Assembly: GCF_005937885.2 (NCBI RefSeq)
Contig: NZ_CP042176.1
Span: 1,173,501-1,237,500, forward strand
Direction of reading: 5' to 3'
DNA length: 64,000 nucleotides
From: Bradyrhizobium sp. KBS0727
Lineage (GTDB): Bacteria > Pseudomonadota > Alphaproteobacteria > Rhizobiales > Xanthobacteraceae
Positions 35,239-44,227 of this stretch are shown one piece after another. Within the stretch, counting starts at the first letter, position 1, and the number at the start of each line of letters is the position of its first letter. The translations under genes and the position numbers were made by a program. The notes under the pieces were generated by a model. It was given only the letters and a program-made list of their open reading frames with translations. It searched no databases and had not been told where the DNA came from.

Positions 35239-36276
35239 ATGAAGAAAGTCGTCTTGTTGGCAACGGCGCTGGCAATGGTTTCGGGTTCGGCTCTCGCTGC
35301 GGATATGGCCGTCAAGGCCGTGAAGGCTCCGCCGCCTGTTGCATTCGATCCCTGGGATATCGCCTTCGGCAGCGCGATCATGAACGACTACATCTTCCGT
35401 GGCGTTACCCAGTCCAACCACAAGCCTTCGGTCGCCGCCTATTTCGAGCCGCGCTACAACATTAACAAGGACGTCCAGCTCTACATCGGCGCCGCCGGCG
35501 AGAGCATCTCCTTCCCGAACCGCGCGGCTGCGGAAATCGACATCTACGGCGGTATCCGCCCGACCATCGGCATGTTCGCCTTCGACTTCGGTGTCTGGGG
35601 TTACCTGTATCCGGGCGGAACCTGCTACAACGCCGCTGCGTTCCCCGGCTCGGGCATTCCCGGCTCGGAAGCGGGCTGCGTTCAGAACGCCGACGCGATC
35701 ACCGGCGGCCTGCCGATCAACGGCAACGTCGCCAAGAAGAGCGCCAGCTTTTATGAAGGCTATGCCAAGGTCAACGTCACCCTCAACGACCAGTTCGCAG
35801 TCGGCCTGAACGAGTACTATTCACCGAACTTCCTCAACCTCGGCGCCTGGGGCAACTACGCTTCGATCACCGGCAAGTGGACCGCGCCCAGCACCACCTT
35901 CGGCTCTTCCGGCGTCGGCATGTACATCTCGGGCGAGTTCGGCCGTCAGTGGCTCGGAACTTCCGATGCCTTCTACGGCGTCGCCCAGCTGCCGGGTGGC
36001 CCCAACTACACCCGTGGCATTCCTGAGCCGAGCTACAACACCTGGAACGTCGGCATCGGCTTCACCTACAAGGTGTTCACGCTGGACCTGCGCTACTCCG
36101 ACACCAACCTCTCGAAGGGTGCCTGCAACGCCTTCACCAGCGACTACACCGCCAAGATTGCAACGGCTGGCAGCGTTTCCGCGATCAACCCGGGTGGCTT
36201 CGAATCCAACTGGTGCGGCGCGGCCGGCATCGTCAAGCTCTCGGCTGACCTGACTGCGGTCACCAACCTGAAATAA
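35239..36276 (+). CDS. TorF family putative porin
   Basis: A 345-residue outer-membrane protein. The signal peptide ends at SGSALA (near residue 20). The mature N-terminus contains DIAFGSAIMNDYIFRGVTQS, the hallmark of the TIGR02001/TorF-type family, followed by alternating beta-strands with aromatic girdles. It lacks a typical terminal Phe (ends TAVTNLK), which is common in this rhizobial group. GGGGA precedes the ATG at 35239. Strong terminators lie on both sides, so it is a single-gene unit and probably highly expressed. Confidence 0.85.
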   Translation: MKKVVLLATALAMVSGSALAADMAVKAVKAPPPVAFDPWDIAFGSAIMNDYIFRGVTQSNHKPSVAAYFEPRYNINKDVQLYIGAAGESISFPNRAAAEIDIYGGIRPTIGMFAFDFGVWGYLYPGGTCYNAAAFPGSGIPGSEAGCVQNADAITGGLPINGNVAKKSASFYEGYAKVNVTLNDQFAVGLNEYYSPNFLNLGAWGNYASITGKWTAPSTTFGSSGVGMYISGEFGRQWLGTSDAFYGVAQLPGGPNYTRGIPEPSYNTWNVGIGFTYKVFTLDLRYSDTNLSKGACNAFTSDYTAKIATAGSVSAINPGGFESNWCGAAGIVKLSADLTAVTNLK

Positions 36277-36297
36277 GATCTTCCTGTCGAAGACTAG

Positions 36298-36333
36298 GGG
36301 GGCGGCAGAGCAATCTGCCGCCCCCTTTCTTTT
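36298..36333 (+). terminator. intrinsic terminator after the porin gene
   Basis: GGGGGCGGCAGA and TCTGCCGCCCCC form a 12-bp stem around GCAA, followed by TTTCTTTT. Confidence 0.85.
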
Positions 36334-36346
36334 ATGTGGGGGCCGG

Positions 36347-36859
36347 ATGCAACGAGGCTGGCGGCGCGTGCTGGACGGGGCGATTTCCCGCAACGATCAT
36401 CGCAATTGGCTGGCGGGGGCGGTCGCCGGCCTCGGCGGCGCGATCGCGATCGGCGCCATGGAATGGCTCTCGGTGGCGGCGCATTACCCGCTGGCCGTGA
36501 TTCCGTTCGCGACCTCCATCGTACTGGTGATCGGATCGCCCGATGTCGCGCCGGCGCAGCCGCGCGCCGTGATCGGCGGCCATCTCGTGACGGCGCTGGT
36601 CGGCTTTGTTGTTCTGAAATTGACCGGGCCCCAGGGCTGGGCGGCGGCCGCCGCCGTCGGGCTGTCGATCGTCGCGATGTACATCACCGGGACTTTCCAC
36701 CCGCCGGCAGGCATCAACCCGTTGCTGGTGGTGTCGGGCAATCTGCCGGCGACGTTTCTGCTCGCGCCGGTGCTGGCCGGCGCGGTGCTTCTGACCGCCT
36801 TCGCCTTTGTCTGGCACCGCTGGGTGCGGCGCCAGAACTGGCCGCAGCGCTGGGTGTAA
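36347..36859 (+). CDS. HPP family membrane protein
   Basis: A 170-residue protein with four hydrophobic segments. The HPP motif lies in GTFHPPAGINPLLVVSG, and PFATSIVLVIGSPDVAPAQP precedes it, as in HPP proteins, one of which transports nitrite in plants and cyanobacteria. No clear ribosome-binding site stands out at 36347. It converges on the ABC transporter gene with only 25 bases between. The substrate is unproven. Confidence 0.87.
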   Translation: MQRGWRRVLDGAISRNDHRNWLAGAVAGLGGAIAIGAMEWLSVAAHYPLAVIPFATSIVLVIGSPDVAPAQPRAVIGGHLVTALVGFVVLKLTGPQGWAAAAAVGLSIVAMYITGTFHPPAGINPLLVVSGNLPATFLLAPVLAGAVLLTAFAFVWHRWVRRQNWPQRWV

Positions 36860-36884
36860 GATTGGGTTCAGCGCTACCCAACTA

Positions 36885-38621
36885 TCAGGCCGGCTTACCG
36901 TCCCGCAACGCGAAGCGATCGCCGTCGCGAACCATGCTGATATTGCGTTGATGGAAGGCGTCCAGCGTCGAGCGGTGGCCGATCGAGACGATGGTGGTCT
37001 GAGGCAGTTTCTCCGCCAGCAGCTTGTACAACGCCGCTTCCGAGGGCTCGTCGAGCGAAGCGGTTGCTTCATCGAGAAACAGATAGTCCGGCGCATGCAA
37101 CAGCGCACGCGCCAATCCGAGGCGTTGCTGTTCGCCGAGCGAGAGCATCCGGTTCCAGTGCCCTTCCTCTTCAAGCCGCGCGGCGAGATTCGGCAACCCC
37201 ACCAGCACAAGTGCGTCCGTGAGCTGATCGGCACTGAACCGTTCGATTTCACCAGGATAGGCGATCGCCCCGTGCAGCGTTCCGATCGGGAAATACGGCC
37301 GCTGCGGCAGCATCATCACCGAGGCATCTCCGGGTATGGCGACCGAACCGGTGCCGAACGGCCAGATGCCGGCGATGGCGCGGAACAGCGTCGATTTGCC
37401 GGAGCCCGATGGGCCGGTCAGCAGCGTGCGCTCGCCGCTCCGAAGGCTGAGGCCGTTGGCCGAGACCATCGGCGAGCCGTTGGGTAGCTGCACCTCGAGC
37501 CCGCGCAGGTCGATCGCCTTGCCGCCGCCCGACGAATCCACGGCGATCGCGGTGGTGCCGTCCGCAAACGCGGCCGCGCGGGCGATCGACGTTTCGAATC
37601 CGTCGAGACGGGCGACAATGGCGCGCCAGTCCGCCAGCGACCGATAGATGGTGACGAAGACCGACAGCGACTTTTGCACACTGCCGAAAGCGGAAGCTGT
37701 CTGCGTCATGCCGCCGAGCTGGATTTTCTTGGCGAAGTAGGCCGGTGCCACCAGGATGTAGGGAAAGATCACCGCGGCCTGCGAATAGCTCGCGGTGAAC
37801 GCGGTCAGCCGTTTGGTCCGGCTCATGATGCCGTACCAGTTTTCCACCACGTTGTTGAAGCGATGCCAAAGCTGCTGGCGCTCCGCGCTCTCGCCTTTCA
37901 ACAGCGCGATCTGCTCGGAATTTTCGCGCGCGCGCACCAGGTTGAAGCGGAAGTCGGCCTCGTAGCGCTGCTGCTGGAAGTCGAGCTGGACCAGCGGCGA
38001 ACCGATCCACTGGGTCAGCGCCGTTCCGAAGATCGCGTAGATCAGCGCGCCCCACACCATATAGCCGGGGATGTCGAAGTCCTTGCCGAACAGATGCAGC
38101 GGTGCTGCCGCCGACAGGCCCCACAGGATGAGGACAAAGGAGAATAACGTCACCACCGAGTTCAGGAGGTTCAGGCCGATGTCCAGCGTCCGCTCGACGA
38201 ACAGCTTGACGTCATCGGCGATGCGCTGGTCCGGGTTATCGGCGGTGTCGCCCTGCAGCTGCATGCGATAATGATTGGCGCTGTGCAGCCATTCGCCGAG
38301 ATAATGCCTGGTCAGCCATCGCCGCCAGCGGATCTGCAGCCACTGATTAAGGTAGAGCTGGTAGACGGCCAGCGCGATGAAGCAGGCCGCCAGCAAACAA
38401 AACACGCCGATCTCCCGGACGAAGACGTCCGAGTTGTACTCCTGAAGCGCGTTGAAGAAGCGGTTGCTCCACTGGTTCAGGAGCACGTCGATCGCGACCA
38501 GCGCCAGTTCGATCGAGATCACCGCGGCGAGCAGGCCGCGGCCGGCCCATTTGTCCTCGGAACGGAAGTAGGGAGTGGCGATGCGCCACACGGACGCGAG
38601 CGTCGAGCGGATGTTGTTCAC
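36885..38621 (-). CDS. ABC transporter, fused permease and ATPase (SbmA/BacA, YddA type)
   Basis: A 578-residue protein. About residues 25-330 are an SbmA/BacA-like membrane domain with six segments (WLQIRWRRWLTRHYLGEWL is the typical loop). The ATPase domain has Walker A GPSGSGKST, signature LSLGEQQRLGLARALL and Walker B DYLFLDEATASLDE, with the switch His in SIGHRS. Members import or export peptides, vitamin B12 or very-long-chain fatty acids. In rhizobia BacA affects symbiosis, but this is the fused paralogue type. Complete. Confidence 0.9.
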   Translation of the reverse strand: MNNIRSTLASVWRIATPYFRSEDKWAGRGLLAAVISIELALVAIDVLLNQWSNRFFNALQEYNSDVFVREIGVFCLLAACFIALAVYQLYLNQWLQIRWRRWLTRHYLGEWLHSANHYRMQLQGDTADNPDQRIADDVKLFVERTLDIGLNLLNSVVTLFSFVLILWGLSAAAPLHLFGKDFDIPGYMVWGALIYAIFGTALTQWIGSPLVQLDFQQQRYEADFRFNLVRARENSEQIALLKGESAERQQLWHRFNNVVENWYGIMSRTKRLTAFTASYSQAAVIFPYILVAPAYFAKKIQLGGMTQTASAFGSVQKSLSVFVTIYRSLADWRAIVARLDGFETSIARAAAFADGTTAIAVDSSGGGKAIDLRGLEVQLPNGSPMVSANGLSLRSGERTLLTGPSGSGKSTLFRAIAGIWPFGTGSVAIPGDASVMMLPQRPYFPIGTLHGAIAYPGEIERFSADQLTDALVLVGLPNLAARLEEEGHWNRMLSLGEQQRLGLARALLHAPDYLFLDEATASLDEPSEAALYKLLAEKLPQTTIVSIGHRSTLDAFHQRNISMVRDGDRFALRDGKPA

Positions 38622-38872
38622 AGATTTACCGTCTCCGGAGGGTGACCTTCAAAGGCCTGAAAAATCGGGATAATCAGCGGTGAAGCTAGACTAAAGTCGT
38701 AGGTTTCATGTGCAGCGTCATCTTGTCCCGGTGTTCGAGTCAACCCTAGCATGCCCGCAATGGCGAGGGGCGGGGGGCCCTCTTACTTCGCGAGCTTGTG
38801 AGCGATTTTGGCGGTGCCCAATTCGCAGGCGATCTTGCACCATTTCCCAGGGGACTCCCGCGATCACGTCGT

Positions 38873-38926
38873 AGCGTTTTCGAGCGAAGTGGTCACCGGT
38901 TCGCGCCAAGAAAACGCGTCAAAACA
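38873..38926. repeat. modular GCGTTTTC/GAAAACGC repeat, copy 2 (short form)
   Basis: GCGTTTTC (38874-38881) and GAAAACGC (38910-38917) are exact inverted ends, followed by GTCAAAACAAA. It lacks the roughly 27-base middle segment (CGGACTTGATCCG) found in copies 1 and 3. Confidence 0.6.
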
Positions 38927-38931
38927 AAGAG

Positions 38932-38972
38932 CAGAGCCCGGTCCTGATGCAATCAGAACCGATAAGGCTCTG
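38932..38972. terminator. hairpin, possible terminator
   Basis: CAGAGCC (38932-38938) and GGCTCTG (38966-38972) pair, and inner CGGT/ACCG plus CTGAT/ATCAG extend the stem. It directly follows repeat copy 2. There is no clear gene for it to end, so it may be part of the repeat. Confidence 0.4.
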
Positions 38973-39035
38973 AGACGCGCCTGACCGTTCACGCAGGCGG
39001 GCGCGTCGCATAATAGCGTGGGGGAGGATCCGCTT

Positions 39036-40700
39036 ATGTGGAATCAAATCTACAATCCGCTCGGCAACGCCGCGTTGTCGACCGTCGCCGCCGCAATTCC
39101 GGTGGTCTTGCTGCTGGTGCTGATCGCGAGCGGCAAGGTCAAGGCGCATATCGCGGCCATCATCGCGCTGGTTGTCGCCAACATCATCGCGATTGCGATC
39201 TTCACCATGCCCGCGGGCATGTCGATCCGGGCCTCGCTGCTCGGCGTGGTGTCCGGGTTCTTTCCGATCGGCTGGATCGTGCTGAACGTCATCTTCCTCT
39301 ATCAGGTCACGGTCTCGACCGGCCGCTTCGAACTGTTGAAGCGCGCGGTCGGCGGCGTCACCGAGGACCGGCGGCTGCAGCTCCTGCTGATCGCGTTTTC
39401 GTTCGGCGCGTTCTTCGAAGGTGCTTCGGGCTTCGGCACCCCGGTCGCGATCACGGGCTCGATCCTGCTCGGCCTCGGCTTCTCGCCACTCGCCGCGTCC
39501 GGCCTGTCGCTGATCGCCAATACCGCGCCCGTCGCCTACGGCGCGCTCGGCACGCCGATCGCGGGCCTCGCCCAGGTCACCGGTCTCGACCCCTATATCC
39601 TCGGCGCCATGGTCGGCCGGCAGTTGCCGCTGTTCTCGCTGATCGTGCCGTTCTGGGTGGTGTGCGCGTTCGCCGGCTGGCGGGGCATGAAGGACGTCTG
39701 GCCGGCCATTCTGGTCACCGGCGTATCCTTTGCCGTCCCGCAATTCGTGATCTCGAACTACATCAATCCCTGGATCGTCGACATCGGCGCCTCGCTGATT
39801 TCGATGGGCTGCCTGATCCTGTTCCTGAAAGTCTGGCAGCCGAGGCAGCTCTGGCTGTCGCCGGCCTTGCGCGGCACCGACGAGTCGGCCGCGACCATGA
39901 CGACGCCGAAGCCGCTCGACAAGACGCCGCTGACCCAGCGCGAATTGTGGAACGCATTGCTGCCGTGGATCATCGTCTGCGTCGTGATGCTGATCTGGGG
40001 CAGTGGCTGGTTCAAGAACTGGGCCAATGCGATCTTCATCTGGAACTATCCGGTTCCCGAGCTGCACAACCTGATCAACTCGGTGCCGCCGGTGGCCGCC
40101 AAGCCGACGCCGCAAGGCGCGGTGTTCGGCTTCACCTATCTGTCCTTTACCGGAACCGGCATGCTGATCGCCGCGATCATCTCCGGTTTGCTGATGGGCG
40201 TCGGGCCCGCGAGGCTGATCGGTGAATACGGCCGCACCATCAAGTTGTGCGCGATCTCGCTGATCACGATCTCGGCGATGCTCGCGATCGGCACGCTGAC
40301 GCGGCTCTCCGGCGTCGACGCCACGCTCGGTCTCGCCTTCGCGGCGACCGGGGTGCTCTATCCGTTCTTCGGCACGCTGCTCGGCTGGCTGGGCGTCGCG
40401 CTGACCGGATCGGACACGGCCTCCAACGTGTTGTTCGGCAACCTGCAGAAGATCACCTCCGAACAGCTCGGCCTGTCGCCAATCCTGATGAGCGCCGCCA
40501 ACTCGTCGGGCGGCGTCATGGGCAAGATGATCGACGCGCAGTCGATCGTCGTCGCCTCGACCGCGACCAACTGGTACGGCCACGAAGGCTCGATCCTGCG
40601 TTACGTGTTCCTGCACTCGATCGTGCTGGCCTGCCTCGTCGGCCTGTTCGTGACGCTGCAGGCCTATGTATATCCGTTCACGCTGATGGTCCTGAAATAG
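39036..40700 (+). CDS. lctP: L-lactate permease, LctP family
   Basis: A 554-residue membrane protein with about 12-13 hydrophobic segments. Family motifs include FFEGASGFGTPVAITGSIL, NTAPVAYGALGTPIAGLAQ and ALTGSDTASNVLFGNLQ. LctP proteins import L-lactate and often glycolate with protons. The ATG at 39036 has GGGGGAGG upstream. Glycolate uptake would fit the glcDEF operon 5 kb away, but there is no direct link. A strong terminator follows. Confidence 0.93.
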   Translation: MWNQIYNPLGNAALSTVAAAIPVVLLLVLIASGKVKAHIAAIIALVVANIIAIAIFTMPAGMSIRASLLGVVSGFFPIGWIVLNVIFLYQVTVSTGRFELLKRAVGGVTEDRRLQLLLIAFSFGAFFEGASGFGTPVAITGSILLGLGFSPLAASGLSLIANTAPVAYGALGTPIAGLAQVTGLDPYILGAMVGRQLPLFSLIVPFWVVCAFAGWRGMKDVWPAILVTGVSFAVPQFVISNYINPWIVDIGASLISMGCLILFLKVWQPRQLWLSPALRGTDESAATMTTPKPLDKTPLTQRELWNALLPWIIVCVVMLIWGSGWFKNWANAIFIWNYPVPELHNLINSVPPVAAKPTPQGAVFGFTYLSFTGTGMLIAAIISGLLMGVGPARLIGEYGRTIKLCAISLITISAMLAIGTLTRLSGVDATLGLAFAATGVLYPFFGTLLGWLGVALTGSDTASNVLFGNLQKITSEQLGLSPILMSAANSSGGVMGKMIDAQSIVVASTATNWYGHEGSILRYVFLHSIVLACLVGLFVTLQAYVYPFTLMVLK

Positions 40701-40726
40701 GGCCGCCATCTCGGCGATGGCCAACG

Positions 40727-40755
40727 ATCCCCGCGGCGGTGCCGCGGGGATTTTT
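40727..40755 (+). terminator. intrinsic terminator after lctP
   Basis: ATCCCCGCGGC and GCCGCGGGGAT pair perfectly around GGT, followed by a T-rich tail (TTTTTG). Confidence 0.85.
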
Positions 40756-40993
40756 GTTAGGCGCGGTATTTTTACCAGCCGGTGGTCAGGCAGGCGTTCG
40801 CAGTGAGAACCTTTCCCAAAGCGCGACAGGCGTTAAACGTCCGTTAATTTCCAGGACAGTATTATCGCGTAGTTGATCTATATTTTTTAGACGGCAGCTG
40901 CACCGAAGCAGCTTCATCCATATTGCGACAGCTCGGGCTCATTTTTTGGCCGCGGGCCTTTGGCGATGCTGATTTCGGTAGGGAATTGCGCGG

Positions 40994-41236
40994 ATGGTCG
41001 AAACCCGAACTGCACCCCGCCACCGTGTCATGAAGCCTGCCAAAATTGAATATGGCGGCATCAAAACGCCTTGCACGATCCGAGACATATCGGTCACTGG
41101 CGCGGCGCTGGAAATTTCCGAATTGACCGGGATCGTCCCACCGGCGTTCAACTTGATCATGCCGGAGGATGGCTTGAAGCTGCCATGTCATGTGGTCTGG
41201 CGCAGGGAGTTTCGGATCGGTGTCGCGTTCGACTAG
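40994..41236 (+). CDS. PilZ domain protein
   Basis: An 80-residue single-domain protein. RTAPRHRV holds the Arg motif (RxxxR), DISVTGAALE the D/NxSxxG motif, and a final RIGVAFD strand closes the barrel. These residues bind cyclic di-GMP in typical PilZ domains. No output domain is attached, so it would act by protein-protein contact. It is followed by a 111-residue protein 64 bases on. Confidence 0.87.
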   Translation: MVETRTAPRHRVMKPAKIEYGGIKTPCTIRDISVTGAALEISELTGIVPPAFNLIMPEDGLKLPCHVVWRREFRIGVAFD

Positions 41237-41300
41237 GCCGCGGTTGGAAAGCCGCCGTTTGATGAGACAAACCAAATCCTTCACGTCGGGAGGCTGAACA

Positions 41301-41636
41301 ATGACGACATACGAAAGACGATCCGGAACAGACACGCGCGTGGCGATCGAGAAACAGTCGATTGGGGAGCGGCGATCCGGTATCGACAGACGAGCGGGCC
41401 GCGAGTCGACGAAGCAAATGCCGTCCAACGAGCAATTGCTGCTTTTTGTGCGGCGCTTGAGACGAACGATGCGCGATGAAAAAGGCCGGACCCATCTTGG
41501 AGTGGCAATCGGGGAGCAGGATTTTACGTTCTATCCCGAGGTCATCCGCCTCGTGGAATGGATCGAGGGCCTGACCAGTGCGGATTCTGAACAGTCGGCA
41601 GCGACCGCGCAGAAAATCACGTTGCGCAAGAACTGA
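41301..41636 (+). CDS. hypothetical protein with twin ERRSG-x-D motifs
   Basis: A 111-residue soluble protein with GGGAGG upstream. The N-terminal 35 residues hold two near-repeats, ERRSGTDTR and ERRSGIDRR, similar to the RRxxxDRR segments seen at the head of some PilZ and GGDEF proteins. The rest has an alpha/beta look (LLLFVRRLRRTMRDEKGRTH, FTFYPEVIRLVEWIEGL). No known family is assigned. It may be co-transcribed with the PilZ gene. Confidence 0.55.
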   Translation: MTTYERRSGTDTRVAIEKQSIGERRSGIDRRAGRESTKQMPSNEQLLLFVRRLRRTMRDEKGRTHLGVAIGEQDFTFYPEVIRLVEWIEGLTSADSEQSAATAQKITLRKN

Positions 41637-41786
41637 CGGCTTTTATTTGCATCTCGCCGCCGATTGTCGATTGCGGGGCCACGCCCTCTCGCATGATCAG
41701 GAGTTTTGAGTATACCCTAGCCAACTACATCGTTGTTCAATAGAACGGCGCGCAGTGTCGGGTGCTTCGGTATTTCGAGAGGCTTT

Positions 41787-42203
41787 ATGCATTCATTCGC
41801 GCGTCTATTGAAGCAGGCTGGCGTCGCAACGCTGTTGCTGATGGCCGCCCCGAATTTCAGTCTCGCCCAGGCCGATGACGGCTTTCCGTTCGGCACCGAA
41901 ATGACGCTCGATGTCGGGCGTCAGGCCGGGTCCAAGCGGATCCCGAATATCGAGATCGGCGACGCCGGCGAAGTCGTGCTCGAGCTCTGGTGCAAGGGCG
42001 GCAAGGGCCAGTTTTCGGTGGCGGGCAACACCGTGATTTTCGTCGCCGGCGCGATGGAGAACCGCAACTGTGCGCCGGATCTGGCGCAGGCGGATGACGA
42101 ACTGATCGCGGCGCTGACGGACGCGGCGACCTGGAAACGACAGGGCGATTTCGTCTCGTTCGTCGGCGCAAAGACGCTGCGGTTTCGCATCAATACGAAT
42201 TAG
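41787..42203 (+). CDS. META-domain protein, exported (HslJ-like)
   Basis: A 138-residue protein. The signal peptide ends near residue 27 (LLLMAAPNFSLA). The mature part (FPFGTEMTLDVGR, IEIGDAGEVVLELWCKGG, then NRNCAPDLAQADDELIAAL) fits the META/HslJ fold: a beta-sheet with a helix near the C-terminus and two Cys likely to form a disulfide. GAGAGG precedes the ATG at 41787. It probably acts in the periplasm or outer membrane; the function is unknown. Confidence 0.7.
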   Translation: MHSFARLLKQAGVATLLLMAAPNFSLAQADDGFPFGTEMTLDVGRQAGSKRIPNIEIGDAGEVVLELWCKGGKGQFSVAGNTVIFVAGAMENRNCAPDLAQADDELIAALTDAATWKRQGDFVSFVGAKTLRFRINTN

Positions 42204-42277
42204 GCCTGAATCCCCAAATCCGGGAGGCCCAGGCCACATCCGCTCTGGTCGCTCCGGTGATTGCGATGCAATCGCCG

Positions 42278-42760
42278 TCAGCTCTGGTCGAGCTTGCCAA
42301 TATGATGTTGGGCGTAGAGCTCAAGGCCGAGCCGGGCGACGAGGTCGATTTGGGTTTCAAGAAAATCGATGTGATGCTCCTCGTCGTGCGTCAGCTGCTC
42401 GAACAGGTCGCGCGTCACATAGTCTTTCACACCGTGGCAGTGGGTTGCCGCTTCCCGGTAAAGCGCCTGCGCTTCCATTTCCGCCTTTAGATCGCGATCA
42501 AGCACCTCCTTCACCGTCTTGCCAATAAGGAGGGATTCGAGGGTCTGCATGTTGGGGTTGCCATCGAGGAAGATGATCCGCTCGATCAGCTTGTCGGCAT
42601 GCTGCATTTCCTCGATGGACTCCTTGCGCCATTGCTTTGCAAGCACCTTGTAGCCCCAATTGTCCAGCAGGCGATAGTGCAGCCAGTACTGGTTCACCGC
42701 GGTGAGTTCGTGGCGCAGCGCCTTGTTCAGGTAGTCGATAACTTTGGGATCACCTTTCAT
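42278..42760 (-). CDS. bfr: bacterioferritin
   Basis: A 160-residue ferritin-like protein that forms a 24-mer iron store. The ferroxidase residues are all present: Glu18, Glu51, His54, Glu94, Glu127 and His130. Met52, the heme ligand between subunits, is also conserved. It oxidises Fe(II) and stores Fe(III). It lies 54 bases after the dodecin gene on the same strand, so the two are probably co-transcribed. Confidence 0.96.
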   Translation of the reverse strand: MKGDPKVIDYLNKALRHELTAVNQYWLHYRLLDNWGYKVLAKQWRKESIEEMQHADKLIERIIFLDGNPNMQTLESLLIGKTVKEVLDRDLKAEMEAQALYREAATHCHGVKDYVTRDLFEQLTHDEEHHIDFLETQIDLVARLGLELYAQHHIGKLDQS

Positions 42761-42814
42761 GGATCACTCCCTATCGCAGCGCTTCAAAATCGACCATGGG
42801 TGTTCTGCCGAGAT

Positions 42815-43042
42815 TTACTCCTCTAGTGTAAATCCAACCCGTAGGGTGACCTGGTAGTGGCCAACAGAGCCATTTTCGATATGGCCTCTCGTTTGCACGA
42901 CTTCGAACCATTTCATGTCGCGAATGGTCTTCGATGCGCGAGTCAAGGCATTCTGAATGGCGTCTTCGATGCCTTTTTCGGAAGATCCCACAAGCTCCAG
43001 GATCTTGTAGACGTGACCCTTCATTTCAGCAGCAACCGGCAT
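42815..43042 (-). CDS. dodecin, flavin-binding
   Basis: A 75-residue protein ([20 protein letters not shown], then [20 protein letters not shown] and [11 protein letters not shown]). Dodecins form dodecamers that bind flavin pairs; the Trp in MKWFEV stacks on the flavin. GGAGG precedes the ATG at 43042. It is upstream of bfr in an apparent two-gene unit, coupling flavin and iron storage. Confidence 0.9.
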   Translation of the reverse strand: MPVAAEMKGHVYKILELVGSSEKGIEDAIQNALTRASKTIRDMKWFEVVQTRGHIENGSVGHYQVTLRVGFTLEE

Positions 43043-43145
43043 GACGAACCTCCGTTGTGATGTCACTGGGGCAATCTGGAATCTGGACCTGTCTCCTTCT
43101 ACCCGGAGTCTTAATCCGATCGCGCGCCAAGTCCAGCGCCGCCCT

Positions 43146-43229
43146 TGCGCTCCCCAGCCTTGGGTCCCCAGTCTTGGGTCCCCAGGCCTGCATCCCCGGG
43201 CCTGCATTCCCAGGCCTGCATTCCCATGG
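43146..43229. repeat. six degenerate 14-bp tandem repeats
   Basis: Six 14-base units follow in register: TGCGCTCCCCAGCC, TTGGGTCCCCAGTC, TTGGGTCCCCAGGC, CTGCATCCCCGGGC, CTGCATTCCCAGGC and CTGCATTCCCATGG. They lie between the divergent dodecin and EamA genes. The period is clear although only units 2-3 and 5-6 are near-identical. Confidence 0.8.
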
Positions 43230-43265
43230 GTTGAACCGCGGATTGAACTGACTTAAGCGTCCGCG

Positions 43266-44186
43266 ATGAACGAACCGACAAGCGGCGCAAAAACTTCCGT
43301 CCAAAAATCGGATACCACGCCGGGCCTGCTTGGGGTCGCGTGCGGTATCGGCGCGGCGCTGTTCTGGGCGCTCGGCTTCGTGGCGACACGGCACGGCCTG
43401 AAGGCGGGCTTCACGCCCGTCGACCTGCTGATGCATCGTTTCCTGTGGTCGGGTCTTGTATTCCTGCCGTTCGTTCTTCGCGCCGGTCTGCGCGATCTCT
43501 GCGGCATCGGCTGGGGCCGTGGTATGGCGCTGATGGTGCTGGGCGGACCGGTGATGTCGCTCATCAGTTATGCCGGCTTCCTGTTCGTGCCGCTGGGGCA
43601 CGGCAGCGTGATCCAGCCGTCATGTGCGACGCTTGGCGGCTTGTTGTTCGCGGCATTCCTGCTTCACGAGCGCATCGCACCTTCGCGAATTGTCGGCGCG
43701 CTCGTCATTGTTGCCGGCCTAGGGGTGATCGGCAGCGAGTCGATCGCGCATATCGGGCTCGACGGCGTCCGCGGCGATTTGATCTTCGTGCTGACAGGCA
43801 TGATGTTCGCGGGCTTCGGCACGCTGGTGCGCTACTGGCGCGTCTCGGCGGTGTCGGTCGCCGTCGTCATCAGCGTGTTGTCGCTGTTGCTGTTCCCGGC
43901 CTATGCGATATCGGGCGGATTGGGTCGCATCGCGGCGCTCGGTCTTCACGAGAATGCATTGCAGGCGGTGGCGCAAGGCATCCTGTCCGGGCCAGCGGCG
44001 ATGTATCTGTTCACCGCCTCGATCCAGCATCTTGGCGCCGCCCGTGCCTCGATTTTCCCGGCGACAGTGCCCGCACTGACCCTGCTGTTCAGTTGGCTGC
44101 TGCTCGGTGAACCGCCGACCGCGCTGCAGATGGCGGGATTGGCGACCGTCTTGTTCGGGTTCTACCTGGCGCAGCGGCAAAGATAG
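43266..44186 (+). CDS. EamA/DMT family transporter
   Basis: A 306-residue membrane protein with about ten hydrophobic segments and two EamA repeats (first near residues 20-150, GIGAALFWALGFVATRHGLK; second near 165-300, DLIFVLTGMMFAGFGTLVRY). Such carriers move metabolites, often amino acids, out of the cell. No strong ribosome-binding site is visible at 43266; it starts directly after a 14-bp tandem repeat. The substrate is unknown. Confidence 0.87.
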   Translation: MNEPTSGAKTSVQKSDTTPGLLGVACGIGAALFWALGFVATRHGLKAGFTPVDLLMHRFLWSGLVFLPFVLRAGLRDLCGIGWGRGMALMVLGGPVMSLISYAGFLFVPLGHGSVIQPSCATLGGLLFAAFLLHERIAPSRIVGALVIVAGLGVIGSESIAHIGLDGVRGDLIFVLTGMMFAGFGTLVRYWRVSAVSVAVVISVLSLLLFPAYAISGGLGRIAALGLHENALQAVAQGILSGPAAMYLFTASIQHLGAARASIFPATVPALTLLFSWLLLGEPPTALQMAGLATVLFGFYLAQRQR

Positions 44187-44227
44187 GCCTTGTCGTGAAC
44201 CTGGCGGTCATCCTGTTCGGACTGCTT

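Larger units (their letters stand above)
38622..39035. other. 414-base intergenic region with a repeat and hairpin
   Basis: It contains the modular repeat copy at 38873-38926 and the hairpin at 38932-38972. No gene is supported in 38622-38870. It holds the promoters of both divergent genes (ABC transporter and L-lactate permease), though none is obvious. Confidence 0.4.

Noticed and set aside
38919..40724. 601-codon open frame antisense to lctP
   Set aside because: Low-complexity Arg/Asp/Gln-rich translation, exactly opposite a well-matched permease.
43146..43229. CRISPR array
   Set aside because: The 14-base units follow directly with no spacers and no cas genes.
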